64,000 nucleotides of DNA from CAZUCE01 sp964619265 (GTDB lineage Bacteria > Planctomycetota > UBA1135 > GCA-002686595). The translations under genes were made by a program, and so were the position numbers. Where the stretch lies: contig CAZUCE010000001.1 in assembly GCA_964619265.1 (NCBI GenBank), forward strand, positions 186,001-250,000. Direction: 5' to 3'. This document shows positions 16,937 to 25,717 of this stretch, piece after piece. The first letter of the stretch is position 1. The number at the start of each line of letters is the position of its first letter. Below the pieces are notes generated by a model, which was given only the letters and a program-made list of their open reading frames with translations, did no database searches and was not told where the DNA came from.

Positions 16937-17871
16937 GAGGTTTCGCGACGCGCCGCCTCGATCAACTCGCCGGCGCCCTGTTCGATGAGCTGGACTCCGA
17001 GTGCCCGGCCCAGGCTCTCCGCGTCCCCGCGCGGGCCTACGATCTCCCCTTCGATGGCCTGGGAGCCGTCGAGCGACAAGACCCGGGCAGTCAGGACGAT
17101 CGTCCCTTCCACCGCTCGCGCGTGGGCACCGACCGGGACGTTGCAACCGCCGCGCAGTTGGCGAAGCAGGGCTCGCTCGGCCAGGGCTTCGTCCCAGGCT
17201 TCAAGATCGCGCACCGCCTGCACACGCTCGTGACTTTCCCAGTCGCCGCCGCGGCAAACCAGTCCGACGATGCCCTGTCCGACGGCCGGCAAGAAGCGCC
17301 CGATGTCGAGCACTTCCGAGATCCGTTCTCCGAGATCGAGACGTTCGAGACCGGCCCGGGCCATGACCAGTGCGTCGACCTCCCCCCGGTCGAGTTTCTC
17401 TAGTCGCGTGTTCACGTTGCCGCGCATCTGAGCGCAGTCCAAATCGGTGCGAACCGCGCGCAGCATGGCTCGGCGACGCAGGCTACCTGTCGCGACTTTG
17501 GCGCCTTCTGGGAGCGACTCGAGGGTTGCTCCATCGCGAGTCACCAGAACATCCTCTACTGGACCGCGCCCGAGAACTCCCGACAACATCGTTCCTTCGT
17601 GCAGCTCGGTGGTCAGGTCCTTGAGGCTGTGGACCGAACAGTCGGCTCGACCTTCGAGGACTGCGCGATCGACCTCGACCGTGAAGATACCGATCCGCCC
17701 GAACCGCGAAAGCGCGCTTGTTTGGTCCACGTCTCCTTTGGAGTCGACCTCGATGCGTTCCATCGCGAGATCCGAGAACGCAGCTTCCAGGCTCTTGGCA
17801 GCGGTGTCAGCCTGCCACAGGGCGAGCGGGCTCGAACGGGTGGCCAGGCGGAAGGGCTTGGTACGCTTCAA
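16933..17871 (-). CDS. hemC: Hydroxymethylbilane synthase (porphobilinogen deaminase)
   Basis: 312 residues from a TTG start at 17871 that overlaps the hemA stop (TTGA); a GGAG 5 bases upstream supports it, and no ATG or GTG occurs near. Family marks are LATRSSPLALWQA at the N-terminus, VHSLKDL, LRRRAMLRAVR, and Cys243 in RGGCNVPVGAHA, which carries the dipyrromethane cofactor. It joins four porphobilinogen units into the linear tetrapyrrole. Tight overlaps on both sides imply translational coupling. Confidence 0.96.
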   Translation of the reverse strand: MKRTKPFRLATRSSPLALWQADTAAKSLEAAFSDLAMERIEVDSKGDVDQTSALSRFGRIGIFTVEVDRAVLEGRADCSVHSLKDLTTELHEGTMLSGVLGRGPVEDVLVTRDGATLESLPEGAKVATGSLRRRAMLRAVRTDLDCAQMRGNVNTRLEKLDRGEVDALVMARAGLERLDLGERISEVLDIGRFLPAVGQGIVGLVCRGGDWESHERVQAVRDLEAWDEALAERALLRQLRGGCNVPVGAHARAVEGTIVLTARVLSLDGSQAIEGEIVGPRGDAESLGRALGVQLIEQGAGELIEAARRETS

Positions 17872-19100
17872 AGGTTCTCCAGGAATCGCTGATACTCGCG
17901 GTCGAGTTCCTCTTGGCTGCGCCGCCCCCGGGCGCCTTCCTTGAAGCCCGTGAAGGCCGCATCGAGCAGCCGTTTGGTCAGTTCTCGAGCCAACTGCTCT
18001 TCACCCGGCGAACCCGATTCGATGTGTTCGGCCAAAAGCTCGTCACGGATCGACTCAAAGCGTTCGCGCAGGGCGCCGACGGCTGGGGCCATGCGTGCCA
18101 GTTCCTTGCGGCTCAGGTACTTTTGGATCTCGGAGACCAAGATTCCGGAGCTTTGCTCGTCACCCTCCACTCGTCGCTGGCGATTGCGATCTACGACCTT
18201 GGAGAGGTCGTCCAGATCGTAGTACAGCACCTGCTCGAGTTGCGCCACGGCGGGGTCGATTGCGCGCGGAACCGACAGATCGATCATCAACAGGGGCCGG
18301 TCGCGGGACAACACTCCGGCATGTTTGAGTCCAGCCGGAGTAAACAAGTGCTTGCCACCGTCGACGCAGGTGACCACGAGGTCACTGGGTCTTGCAGCGC
18401 GCTCCACTTCGTCGAGCGAACAGGCCTCGCCTTCAAACTCGGCGGCCGCGCGTTCGGCCCGCTCGGGGCTGCGGTTGGCAAACAGGATCGGGCCCTTGCC
18501 GCGTTCGCGCAGATGGCGCGCGACCAGCAGCCCGGTCTCTCCGGCCCCTACAATCAGGGTTCGGATGCGGTCGAAGTCCGAAAACACGTGGCCCACAACA
18601 TCCACGCCGACCCTCGCGACCGAAAGAGTTCCTTCGCCGATCGTCGTTTCGTTGCGTACCCGCTTGCCGACACCGAGGGCTTGAGCCACTACGCCGCGCA
18701 GTTCGGTGCCAGCAGCACCCTCGGTTTCCGCATGCCCAAGGGACTCTTTGAGTTGAGCCAGGATCTGACTCTCCCCGAGCACCTGGCTGTCCAGGCCCGC
18801 TGCAACCCGAAAAAGGTGAGCCAGGGCCTGGATGCCGCGAAACACGTATCGTTCACCGGGTTCTGTGCGCGCGAAGAAGCGCTGCACGAGAGCTTCCTCC
18901 AGGGACTCGCTGGGAGCACCCGCAACCAAGATCTCGGTGCGATTGCAGGTGGAGAGCATCAACACCTCGCGCACGCCGGGAATCGACCGGGCACTGGCCA
19001 GCGCTTCGCGCAAGGCCCCCGGTTCGATGGCGCATCGTTCGCGAACCTCGACCACAGCAGTGCGGTGCGAGACGCCGACCAGCAGGAGTTCTTCGCTCAT
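17868..19100 (-). CDS. hemA: Glutamyl-tRNA reductase
   Basis: 410 residues from ATG 19100. The catalytic domain has the GVSHRTA motif and the active-site Cys52 in LSTCNRTEI; the NADPH domain has LIVGAGETGLLVARHL (about 178-193); the C-terminal helices form the dimerisation domain. It reduces glutamyl-tRNA(Glu) to glutamate-1-semialdehyde, the committed step of the C5 pathway. Its start overlaps the stop of the CcsA/HemX-like gene and its stop overlaps the hemC start. Confidence 0.96.
   Translation of the reverse strand: MSEELLLVGVSHRTAVVEVRERCAIEPGALREALASARSIPGVREVLMLSTCNRTEILVAGAPSESLEEALVQRFFARTEPGERYVFRGIQALAHLFRVAAGLDSQVLGESQILAQLKESLGHAETEGAAGTELRGVVAQALGVGKRVRNETTIGEGTLSVARVGVDVVGHVFSDFDRIRTLIVGAGETGLLVARHLRERGKGPILFANRSPERAERAAAEFEGEACSLDEVERAARPSDLVVTCVDGGKHLFTPAGLKHAGVLSRDRPLLMIDLSVPRAIDPAVAQLEQVLYYDLDDLSKVVDRNRQRRVEGDEQSSGILVSEIQKYLSRKELARMAPAVGALRERFESIRDELLAEHIESGSPGEEQLARELTKRLLDAAFTGFKEGARGRRSQEELDREYQRFLENL
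17877..17880 (-). promoter_or_regulatory. Ribosome binding site deciding the hemC TTG start
   Basis: On the minus strand GGAG lies 5 bases before TTG 17871, within the last hemA codons. It is the main reason to accept TTG as the hemC start. Confidence 0.6.
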
Positions 19101-19993
19101 GGGGCGGCGTGGAAACCGTGCGGAAGCAGAGAAAATCCCAGTGAAATGGCCAGTGCGAACAGCCCGAGCGTTGCGGCCCAGGAGGCTCGCCGCGCGGTGA
19201 TTCCGGGAATCGAACCGGAAGCGGCGACCACTCCGAAGTGGGCCATCAGCGCGATCAGAATCAGCACCAGCGGATCGCGATAATTGAAACCCGTGACGTT
19301 CGAGGTGTGCGCCCACCAGATCCCGCCATTGACTCCGATCAGCAACCAAACGAACGCGATGGCGGCTGCGCGGCGCATCTGGCGCGCAAGTTCGGACAGC
19401 GAAGGCAGGCCGTCGAACAGCCGCCCGAACTTCCGCTGCCGCATGGTTCGGTAGAGCAGCAAGTAGAGTAGTCCGTGGATGCCTGAGAGGATGAGTGCGG
19501 CGCTCGCGACCAGGATCGAGGCGACGTGGACCAGGTAGAAATAGAACATGGTCTGCCGGACTTCCTCGCCGCGCGCCAGCGGATCCCCGAAGGAGGCCGA
19601 CGCCCACTGAAGGACAAAGACGATCGAGTAGACCACGGCGCTGGTGCCCAGTCCGCCGCGTTCGCGCTGGCCGAGGGCCGCAAACATGGCCACGACGACC
19701 AAGGCCAAGGGCGACAGCGAGTGCCAGCCTCCGAATTCCGGCATCCCATCGGCGTCCTGCCAACGGGAGAACAGGAGCCAGGCGTGAAGCAGCAGCGCCA
19801 GGGTTACGAGAACCCTGCGCGTTCGGACCATCCGAATGCCGCGCGTCGAGAGGAAGGCTCCCGCGCACATTCCGGCCAGAGCCAGGTACAAACAGGGAAG
19901 CGTGGTGGTCAAGAATTGGGTCACGGGCACCAAGGGGAATCCGTCGACCAGCTTAGCCCCTGCGGTCGCGCTTTGGCCTGTTCCTCGACTCAT
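19097..19993 (-). CDS. CcsA/HemX-like cytochrome c assembly membrane protein
   Basis: 298 residues with about eight membrane helices. The segment GGIWWAHTSNVTGFNYRDP resembles the heme-handling WWD-type region of CcsA/CcmC/HemX proteins, although it is degenerate. FYFYLVHVASILVASAALI and a His in HGLLYLLLYR fit the family's conserved histidines. Homologues placed directly before hemA (HemX) are thought to affect HemA level or heme export. The stop overlaps the hemA start by 4 bases, so it is the first gene of the heme operon. Family membership is clear; the exact role is not. Confidence 0.82.
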   Translation of the reverse strand: MSRGTGQSATAGAKLVDGFPLVPVTQFLTTTLPCLYLALAGMCAGAFLSTRGIRMVRTRRVLVTLALLLHAWLLFSRWQDADGMPEFGGWHSLSPLALVVVAMFAALGQRERGGLGTSAVVYSIVFVLQWASASFGDPLARGEEVRQTMFYFYLVHVASILVASAALILSGIHGLLYLLLYRTMRQRKFGRLFDGLPSLSELARQMRRAAAIAFVWLLIGVNGGIWWAHTSNVTGFNYRDPLVLILIALMAHFGVVAASGSIPGITARRASWAATLGLFALAISLGFSLLPHGFHAAP

Positions 19994-20150
19994 CGTTCCC
20001 CCACGAATTCTCCAGGAATCGCCGTCACTGGACAGCCTCGATCGTTCCTTGCCAGAAGCCCCCCGGGAAGCCCTTCCCGTGGAGCCACGGTGGAGCGTTC
20101 CCCTGGCCGTTTTTGTTACCGCGGGGGCTCAGGGGTTAAGTCCTAGCACC

Positions 20151-20738
20151 ATGCCCGTCCCCCCCGATCCCGACCGCGACTTCGCCCTGGTGACCCGGGC
20201 GCGTGCTGGCGAATCCCAGGCGATCGAGCAGCTGCTCGATCGGATGCGCTGCGTCCCGCGGTTTGTCAGTGCTCGCAACCGCAAATGGGGTGGCCGCCTC
20301 AAGGCCTCCGAAGTGGAGGATCTGGCTGTCGAGATCCTCTCGCTGGCCTGGGTTGCCCTGGAGCGCTACCGGGGCGGAGGTTCTCTCGAAGCCTGGCTCC
20401 ACCGCTTCGTTCAGTTTGAGATGCTCTACCGCATGCGCCAGCGGGACCGCGACGCCCGAGTCCAGGCCGTCGAGAAGATCGAGGGCCACGCCAGCGAGGA
20501 AATCACCCTCGGCCTCTCCGAAGAGGAATTAGCCATCGTGAGTGAGGCTCTGGCCCTCCTCGATCCTGAGGATCGCGAGCTCGTTCGCCAGAAGTGCCTG
20601 AATGGAAAAACTTTCCGCGAGCTCTCCGAGGCCGACACCGTTTCCGAAAACACGCTAAAAACCCGATACTATCGGTCTTTGACGAAACTACGCGGGCACC
20701 TCACGTCGCTAGACCCGAGCCGCCCCGATTCGCGATGA
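20151..20738 (+). CDS. ECF-like sigma factor next to CHAT protein
   Basis: 195 residues from ATG 20151; the frame is open upstream, but the sigma domain begins at about residue 10. Region 2 spans about 13-101 (ALERYRGGGSLEAWLHRFV is the core helix pair) and region 4 about 128-183 (FRELSEADTVSENTLKTRYYRSL is the helix-turn-helix). The stop overlaps the next ATG (ATGA). It is divergent from the heme operon across 157 bases. Together with the following two genes it forms a sigma / membrane protein / CHAT unit. Confidence 0.88.
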   Translation: MPVPPDPDRDFALVTRARAGESQAIEQLLDRMRCVPRFVSARNRKWGGRLKASEVEDLAVEILSLAWVALERYRGGGSLEAWLHRFVQFEMLYRMRQRDRDARVQAVEKIEGHASEEITLGLSEEELAIVSEALALLDPEDRELVRQKCLNGKTFRELSEADTVSENTLKTRYYRSLTKLRGHLTSLDPSRPDSR

Positions 20739-21445
20739 GGAACCACGATCCGAATCCTCGGGGCCGCAATGGCACGCCCCCCGACCCAGAGCCCGAGGAT
20801 CGCTCGCTTGAGCGCTCCGCGGATCTCTCCATGGAGACGGCCCACCTCGAAATGGAAGAACTCATCGAACTAGCCGGCCTCTCCGACGAGGACCGTGAAC
20901 ACCAAGCTGTCCTAGACGCTGACGATTCGCTCGATGGGTCCACAGAAGCACGCATCCTAGAGCGGGCCCGGCGCGAACTGGGCCTGTCGCCTTCGGCCGC
21001 TACCCCAGCGGCGCCCCTTCCCTGGGTCTCCTCGGCTCCCTTCCGGTGGGCGGTAGCCGTGGCTGCGCTGCTTGTGGTGGGCTTTGGAGTGCGATCGTGG
21101 ATGGCGTCGAGCCAGCCGGACTACGACCCCCTCACCAGCTTGGGCGAAGGGGAAGCGTTCGAGATCGTGACCCAGAGCAGCCTGGACGGTCATCCGGAAC
21201 GGATAGAATGGAACGGTCAGCCCGCCGACGCCAAGTACTTCATCGTTCAGGTTTACGACTCCGCAAACCCTGGCGGAAAACCCTTCGACACGAGCAAGCA
21301 ACTCGATTCTAGCCCTTGGATTCCTTCCGGAGATCAGCGCTCCAAGTGGCCTGCCGAGATCTTTGTTCGAGTCTTGGCCTATGGATCGGGCTCGGATCAG
21401 TTGCTTGCCCGCACGCAGGATCGGTTCTTCCTGCGAACTTCCTGA
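20735..21445 (+). CDS. Single-pass membrane protein, probable anti-sigma factor
   Basis: 236 residues, overlapping the sigma gene by 4 bases. An acidic, helical cytoplasmic part (1-100, MEELIELAGLSDEDREHQAVLD) precedes one membrane helix (about 103-120). The outer domain (about 128-236) looks like a compact beta-sandwich (RIEWNGQPADAKYFIVQVYD). Location and topology suggest that it sequesters the sigma factor; no named anti-sigma domain is recognisable. The CHAT gene overlaps its last 100 or more bases in another frame, an unusually long overlap that couples the two. Confidence 0.75.
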   Translation: MRNHDPNPRGRNGTPPDPEPEDRSLERSADLSMETAHLEMEELIELAGLSDEDREHQAVLDADDSLDGSTEARILERARRELGLSPSAATPAAPLPWVSSAPFRWAVAVAALLVVGFGVRSWMASSQPDYDPLTSLGEGEAFEIVTQSSLDGHPERIEWNGQPADAKYFIVQVYDSANPGGKPFDTSKQLDSSPWIPSGDQRSKWPAEIFVRVLAYGSGSDQLLARTQDRFFLRTS

Positions 21446-23820
21446 CGGTCGAGGAAACTCGAGCTCAAGAAGCTCCTGAGTCTAGTCTGGAAGGAAGTCC
21501 GGGCGCACCCGAGACAGCCAAGGAGCTCTTCGGCCGGATTAGGGACGAGTATTGGGCAGGTCGAATGGATCGCTCGTTGTCTCTTTGGACGGAGTTCGCC
21601 TCGCAGCTGGATTCCACGCAATCTCACTGGCGCTACGCTGGAATGCACGCGGCTTACGCTGCGATCGCCTTGGAACTTCCCGATGAATGTGAGCGGATTG
21701 CCCTCGCTGTTCGAGGCGCCACTCCCAAAAGTGATCCGGGGATGTTGATCGAAGTGGACGCCATGTTGGCTCGGCTTGCGATCCAAGACGGGCGTCTTGA
21801 GGTCGCTGAGAGGAGCCTGGAGCAAGCTGAAGAGCGCCTTTCTACGATGCCGCCGGAAAGTGTGGCTGACAGCATCGCGTTCAACGTACGCAAAAGACGG
21901 ATCGAGTTGGCTCTAGCGTCGGACAGGACTCAAGAAGTAATCCGCTTGGCCAGTACCTGGCTCGAATCTGGCGACCTGTCGCCTATGGACGAAGCTGCGG
22001 TATGGCTGGATCTTGCTTCCGCTGAATTCGATGAGGAGGTGGAGACGCCCGGTATCCTCAGGGCTTCGCGGACTAGTCTGGAGGGAGCGCGCGCGGCTTT
22101 GACCCAGATGGAACAACCTGATGGTGCTTCCAGCCTGTGGGCCAGACTCGAGCTACAGCAAGCTCGTGTGGAGTTGGATGATGGAGAGCTCGATACCGCT
22201 GAAGACTTCCTGGGCCGCGCGGGAGATTGGATTCCAGGTGCGGAAGAAGCGGGTGCCAGGTCGTTCGATCACCGGGTTCTTGCAACTCTGACCGCGGAAC
22301 TTGCGCTAGCTCGGGGCCTGACCGGATCGGCCCTCGACTCGGCTTCCTCGCGATTGTCAGCCTCACTGGCTCAAACCGAGAAAGAAGCTGCTGCGCGAGC
22401 TCTTCCTGACGACGGCTTGGGCCCGCTCCACTTCAGGAACGTTCGCGCAAGTTTGGCGACCTGGGCAAGACTCGAAGTTGCTCGGCTCGGCGAAAAGGAA
22501 GGCGTGGATTCTGCGTTGGGCTGGTGGGTTCGATTTCAGGCGCTCGGCGCCTTAAGTCGTCGCTGTGCTTCTCCGGTCCCTTCGATCACGCAGCTGGGTT
22601 CCACCTTTCTCGAGGGTCAACGGGGCCTTTTGTGGTTTATGTTCGACGAGAAGAGCTCTGTTTTGCTCGTGATCGACGAATCGGATCGCAGGCTAGTTGA
22701 AGTTCCCGGCCTGGACGTTTCTCAAAGCTTGCGGAACAACTACCTGGCTTCGTTGCTAACGGTTCCACCTGAGGCTGGCAGTGTTCGTGAATTGATCCTC
22801 GAAGAAGAACGTACGCGTGCTCGAGAGCTCTCGCGCCGTTTGATCCCGAGGGTGGCGGAGGAGGCCTTGATTCGCTGGAAGGGTGCGTCCCTGGTCGGCT
22901 TGGACATCCTCGGGCCGCTTCCTGTGGCTTACCTTCCTGTCGGAACCGACAGGTTGGGAGAGCACCTGCCGTTCGAGGTGGTTCCCTCGGTGCCCTTGGC
23001 CGTTCAGCGGGGCCTAAATTCGTCTCGTGGGCAAGCGGACCGTTCGATCGACTGCTTGATTGTCGGGGGAGTCACACCAAGTGTCGAGCTGTCTCGATCC
23101 CAGCCCGAGGTGACTGCGCTTCCCCTGACGGATCGCATGTTGAAGGACCTCTCGGGTGGGTTCCAGAGCGTGATTTCCCTGCGGGGAAGCTCAGCAACCA
23201 AATCCAATTTGGCCCAGTTCTGGCCGGATTCGAGGTTGCTTCAGTTTGTTGTCCATGGCGTCCCCGCCGAGTCCCCGGCCACCGGTGTAGCTCTCGTTCT
23301 TCAGCCCGATCTGGAGGGCGACGGACAGCTGGATCGTACGGAGGTTGTCCAACTCGGGCGCGACTCCTTGGCCCCAGAAATGGTCTTGCTCACTGCGTGC
23401 AGATCTGCGACAGGCCCCATGCGTCGTGGCGGAGAAGGGAGTACGGACTTGGCGGGCGCTTTCCTGGAAGCGGGATCTTCCGCTGTCGTTGTCAGCGATT
23501 CGGATCTCTCCCTAGGTGCCGCCATGGAGTGGAGCCGGGACTTTCACCAGGCCCTGCTTGGAGGGAGCCTGACGGCCGCCAATGCCGCCCATGTGGCCTA
23601 CCGCAAAGCCTTCGCCCGCCACGGCGAGGACGCTCCTTTTCGCGCCGGCCTGCTCAAGGTAGTGGGCTTGGGTCAACAACCCCGCGCTCCCTTCGATCGA
23701 GCGAAGTCTAGTCGGTTGCCCATTCTTGCAACTGTAGCTGGTAGTGCCTTGGCGTTGGTTCTTCTGGCACGACGCTCCCGGCAAACAAGAAGCCGCCGAA
23801 TCGCTTCGACGGCTTCCTGA
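21346..23820 (+). CDS. TPR-CHAT caspase-like protease, C-terminally membrane-anchored
   Basis: 824 residues from GTG 21346; TTG 21316 is equally possible and the first ATG is only at 21565. The N-terminal 30 residues are moderately hydrophobic, like a signal peptide. Helical TPR-type repeats fill about 45-390. The CHAT domain (about 510-780) has the caspase-type dyad: His637 in FVVHGVP and Cys685 in LLTACRSATG, then the usual DLAGAFLEAGSSAVVVSDSDLS stretch. A membrane helix (about 791-808) ends in ARRSRQTRSRR, which by the positive-inside rule stays in the cytoplasm and puts the CHAT domain outside. Substrate unknown; the membrane partner is the obvious candidate. Confidence 0.85.
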   Translation: MACRDLCSSLGLWIGLGSVACPHAGSVLPANFLTVEETRAQEAPESSLEGSPGAPETAKELFGRIRDEYWAGRMDRSLSLWTEFASQLDSTQSHWRYAGMHAAYAAIALELPDECERIALAVRGATPKSDPGMLIEVDAMLARLAIQDGRLEVAERSLEQAEERLSTMPPESVADSIAFNVRKRRIELALASDRTQEVIRLASTWLESGDLSPMDEAAVWLDLASAEFDEEVETPGILRASRTSLEGARAALTQMEQPDGASSLWARLELQQARVELDDGELDTAEDFLGRAGDWIPGAEEAGARSFDHRVLATLTAELALARGLTGSALDSASSRLSASLAQTEKEAAARALPDDGLGPLHFRNVRASLATWARLEVARLGEKEGVDSALGWWVRFQALGALSRRCASPVPSITQLGSTFLEGQRGLLWFMFDEKSSVLLVIDESDRRLVEVPGLDVSQSLRNNYLASLLTVPPEAGSVRELILEEERTRARELSRRLIPRVAEEALIRWKGASLVGLDILGPLPVAYLPVGTDRLGEHLPFEVVPSVPLAVQRGLNSSRGQADRSIDCLIVGGVTPSVELSRSQPEVTALPLTDRMLKDLSGGFQSVISLRGSSATKSNLAQFWPDSRLLQFVVHGVPAESPATGVALVLQPDLEGDGQLDRTEVVQLGRDSLAPEMVLLTACRSATGPMRRGGEGSTDLAGAFLEAGSSAVVVSDSDLSLGAAMEWSRDFHQALLGGSLTAANAAHVAYRKAFARHGEDAPFRAGLLKVVGLGQQPRAPFDRAKSSRLPILATVAGSALALVLLARRSRQTRSRRIASTAS
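23786..23818. terminator. Hairpin at 3' end of the CHAT gene
   Basis: AAGCCGCCGAA (23790-23800) pairs with TTCGACGGCTT (23805-23815) with one mismatch over a 4-base loop, between convergent genes. There is no T run after it, so a terminator role is only possible. Confidence 0.35.
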
Positions 23821-23846
23821 TCAGGCAATCGAGGGGTCCGCCTTGT

Positions 23847-25637
23847 TTACGGGACCGTCACGCCAGGCCCGGTTGTTTCATCGTCGCCGTCCGGAGGCTC
23901 CGGCGGGCGACCGCCTCCCGATCCGGAGTGAGTGCCGAAAATGGCAGTCGGTCCGAAAACTTGTTGATTGATGTTTAGCCCGGATTCCGGATCGCAAGTG
24001 CCTTCGCTAACAACCTCGTTTACGGAGTTGTAAGTCAGGCCAAAACCGAGCAGGAATACCTCGAGGTCAGCGTTCGCGCTGTTTTCCATTCCGATCGAGA
24101 AGATCGCGGCTGGGCCAGCTTCCACGGGGATTCCGTTGATTAGCCGAGCCTGCCGAACGCTCATGTGAAGGACGCCCGTTTGATTGAATCCGCAAGGAAA
24201 GAGATTGTAACTTGCACTCAACGGCCAGACTGGAAGCGGGTGGACCGCTTGCGTGAAGATCTCTGACCCTAAAGACTGTGATTTGATTGTCCGGTTGGAT
24301 CCAGAGTCAGCTTGGAACCACTTTTCCAAGATCACCGCATTCGGAGCAAAGTTGGGGAGCAAAGTAGGAGCCAGGAAGTCGATGTCGATGTCCGCGCTGT
24401 CATCCACATAGTCGTTGGCAATGGTCCCTGTGTATCGATGGGTTGTCAGTGCGGCCCGATCGAAATCCAATTTCATGGATTCATGGTCCATCAGTGGGTT
24501 TTCAGCAATTAGGAGCTCACTATTCTCTTCCGTAAACCAGGCGATATCGACGTCGCTGTCCGCCGTGAAGTCGTAGAGGGCCGGGATGGCCTGTTGCCCT
24601 GCCGGGTTGGACCAAGCGTTCGGGATCGCAGAGACGTACGCACCCGACACCGGGAATGTCGAGCAGGGTCCAAAGGCGTTGTTGGTGCAAGCGTTCGTGA
24701 AAACCACCGGCCCGGCAATCGTAGGGTCTCTATGGGAAACGAGCAGGTCTCCGCGCCCATCGGCGTCAAAGTCCGCACTCGCCACGGCGTAGGGGGAATG
24801 GATCGGAGTCGATGCAGCTCCATGGGCTAGGACCAGGTTTTCACCGGAAAGCAGGTCGACAACCCAAAGGTCCGACGCTCCGCCCGTGCCTGTAAAAACA
24901 ACGGCGATTCGCTCGGAGGAAGAGCCGGGAGTCCCCTGGGAGAAGGCCGCCATGGAACCGGAGGCCACGGAGGTGCCCAGGCCGAAGCTCGCAATGGCAG
25001 AGTTCGGGGATAAGGGATCCCACAGTTCCAGTCCTCCCGAATGAAGAAGGGCAATCTGGTCCCTTCCGATTCCGAGGATGTCGACAGCAACGAGGGCGAG
25101 GCCCGTACCGCCCAGTCCATGGATGGTGAACGGTGCTGCTGACCCGGTCGGATCTTGAACGAGGAGAATCTGCGTGCCGTCCGCGTTCAGAGCGGCGACC
25201 GATTCGAGCGGCCCATAGCCGTCCACCGCGATCAGGCTTTTCGCACCGATCCACGCGCTGTCGGCAACAGAGTCGCTCTGGATCAAGGTCGTGGCCGTCT
25301 GGTCCATCCAGAGTGTCTGCCACCCTTGAGCGTCGGCCATGAACAGCGCGTCGGTTCCATTCGCGCCGGAGTCTTTCAGATTGACCAGGTCGGAAATGCC
25401 CGCGGCGAGGTGCCGCCTCATGCGAAACGTGGCCGGGGCAAACGAGAGAACCGCGTCCGAACCATCTAGAACGACGACGTCTCGATAGAGTCGGCCCACC
25501 AATTCACTGGAGACTATGCGAGTGACGGTGCCGCCCGTCCACGAGCCAGGGCCCCAGGTGTGAGAGCGCTCGATCGGATCGGCAAGCAAAGGGCCAGAAG
25601 TTTGGAGCAGCAGAGCTCCTGTCAAGAATGACAGCAT
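23847..25637 (-). CDS. Secreted VCBS/FG-GAP-like repeat protein
   Basis: 596 residues from ATG 25637, chosen because MLSFLTGALLLQTSGPLLA forms a signal peptide; the frame is open 42 codons further up. The body is beta-propeller-like with several VCBS-type repeats carrying Ca2+-binding Asp loops (SADFDADGRGDLLVS, YDFTADSDVDIAWF). The C-terminus is Pro/Gly/Glu-rich low complexity. Such proteins are secreted binding or structural proteins; no enzyme motif is visible. It is convergent with the CHAT gene, 26 bases apart, and follows the pseudokinase gene on the same strand after 283 bases. Confidence 0.8.
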   Translation of the reverse strand: MLSFLTGALLLQTSGPLLADPIERSHTWGPGSWTGGTVTRIVSSELVGRLYRDVVVLDGSDAVLSFAPATFRMRRHLAAGISDLVNLKDSGANGTDALFMADAQGWQTLWMDQTATTLIQSDSVADSAWIGAKSLIAVDGYGPLESVAALNADGTQILLVQDPTGSAAPFTIHGLGGTGLALVAVDILGIGRDQIALLHSGGLELWDPLSPNSAIASFGLGTSVASGSMAAFSQGTPGSSSERIAVVFTGTGGASDLWVVDLLSGENLVLAHGAASTPIHSPYAVASADFDADGRGDLLVSHRDPTIAGPVVFTNACTNNAFGPCSTFPVSGAYVSAIPNAWSNPAGQQAIPALYDFTADSDVDIAWFTEENSELLIAENPLMDHESMKLDFDRAALTTHRYTGTIANDYVDDSADIDIDFLAPTLLPNFAPNAVILEKWFQADSGSNRTIKSQSLGSEIFTQAVHPLPVWPLSASYNLFPCGFNQTGVLHMSVRQARLINGIPVEAGPAAIFSIGMENSANADLEVFLLGFGLTYNSVNEVVSEGTCDPESGLNINQQVFGPTAIFGTHSGSGGGRPPEPPDGDDETTGPGVTVP

Positions 25638-25703
25638 GTAGGGAGATCGGGAAAGGGAGACGGGATCCGCGAGACACAGGCGTCGCGATCCCGTGGCGGC
25701 TGT

Positions 25704-25717
25704 AGTTCTCGAGAACT
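25704..25717. promoter_or_regulatory. Perfect 14-bp palindrome upstream of the VCBS protein gene
   Basis: AGTTCTCGAGAACT is a perfect inverted repeat 67-80 bases upstream of ATG 25637. Its place fits a repressor or activator site. No regulator can be named. Confidence 0.35.

Noticed and set aside
17718..19283. Long plus-strand frame opposite hemA and hemC
   Set aside because: Both heme genes are certain by motif; the antisense product has no domain.
20151..23820. Type III-E CRISPR (Craspase-like) explanation for the sigma/CHAT genes
   Set aside because: No CRISPR array, gRAMP effector or adaptation gene exists in the window, and the CHAT protein carries its own membrane helix.
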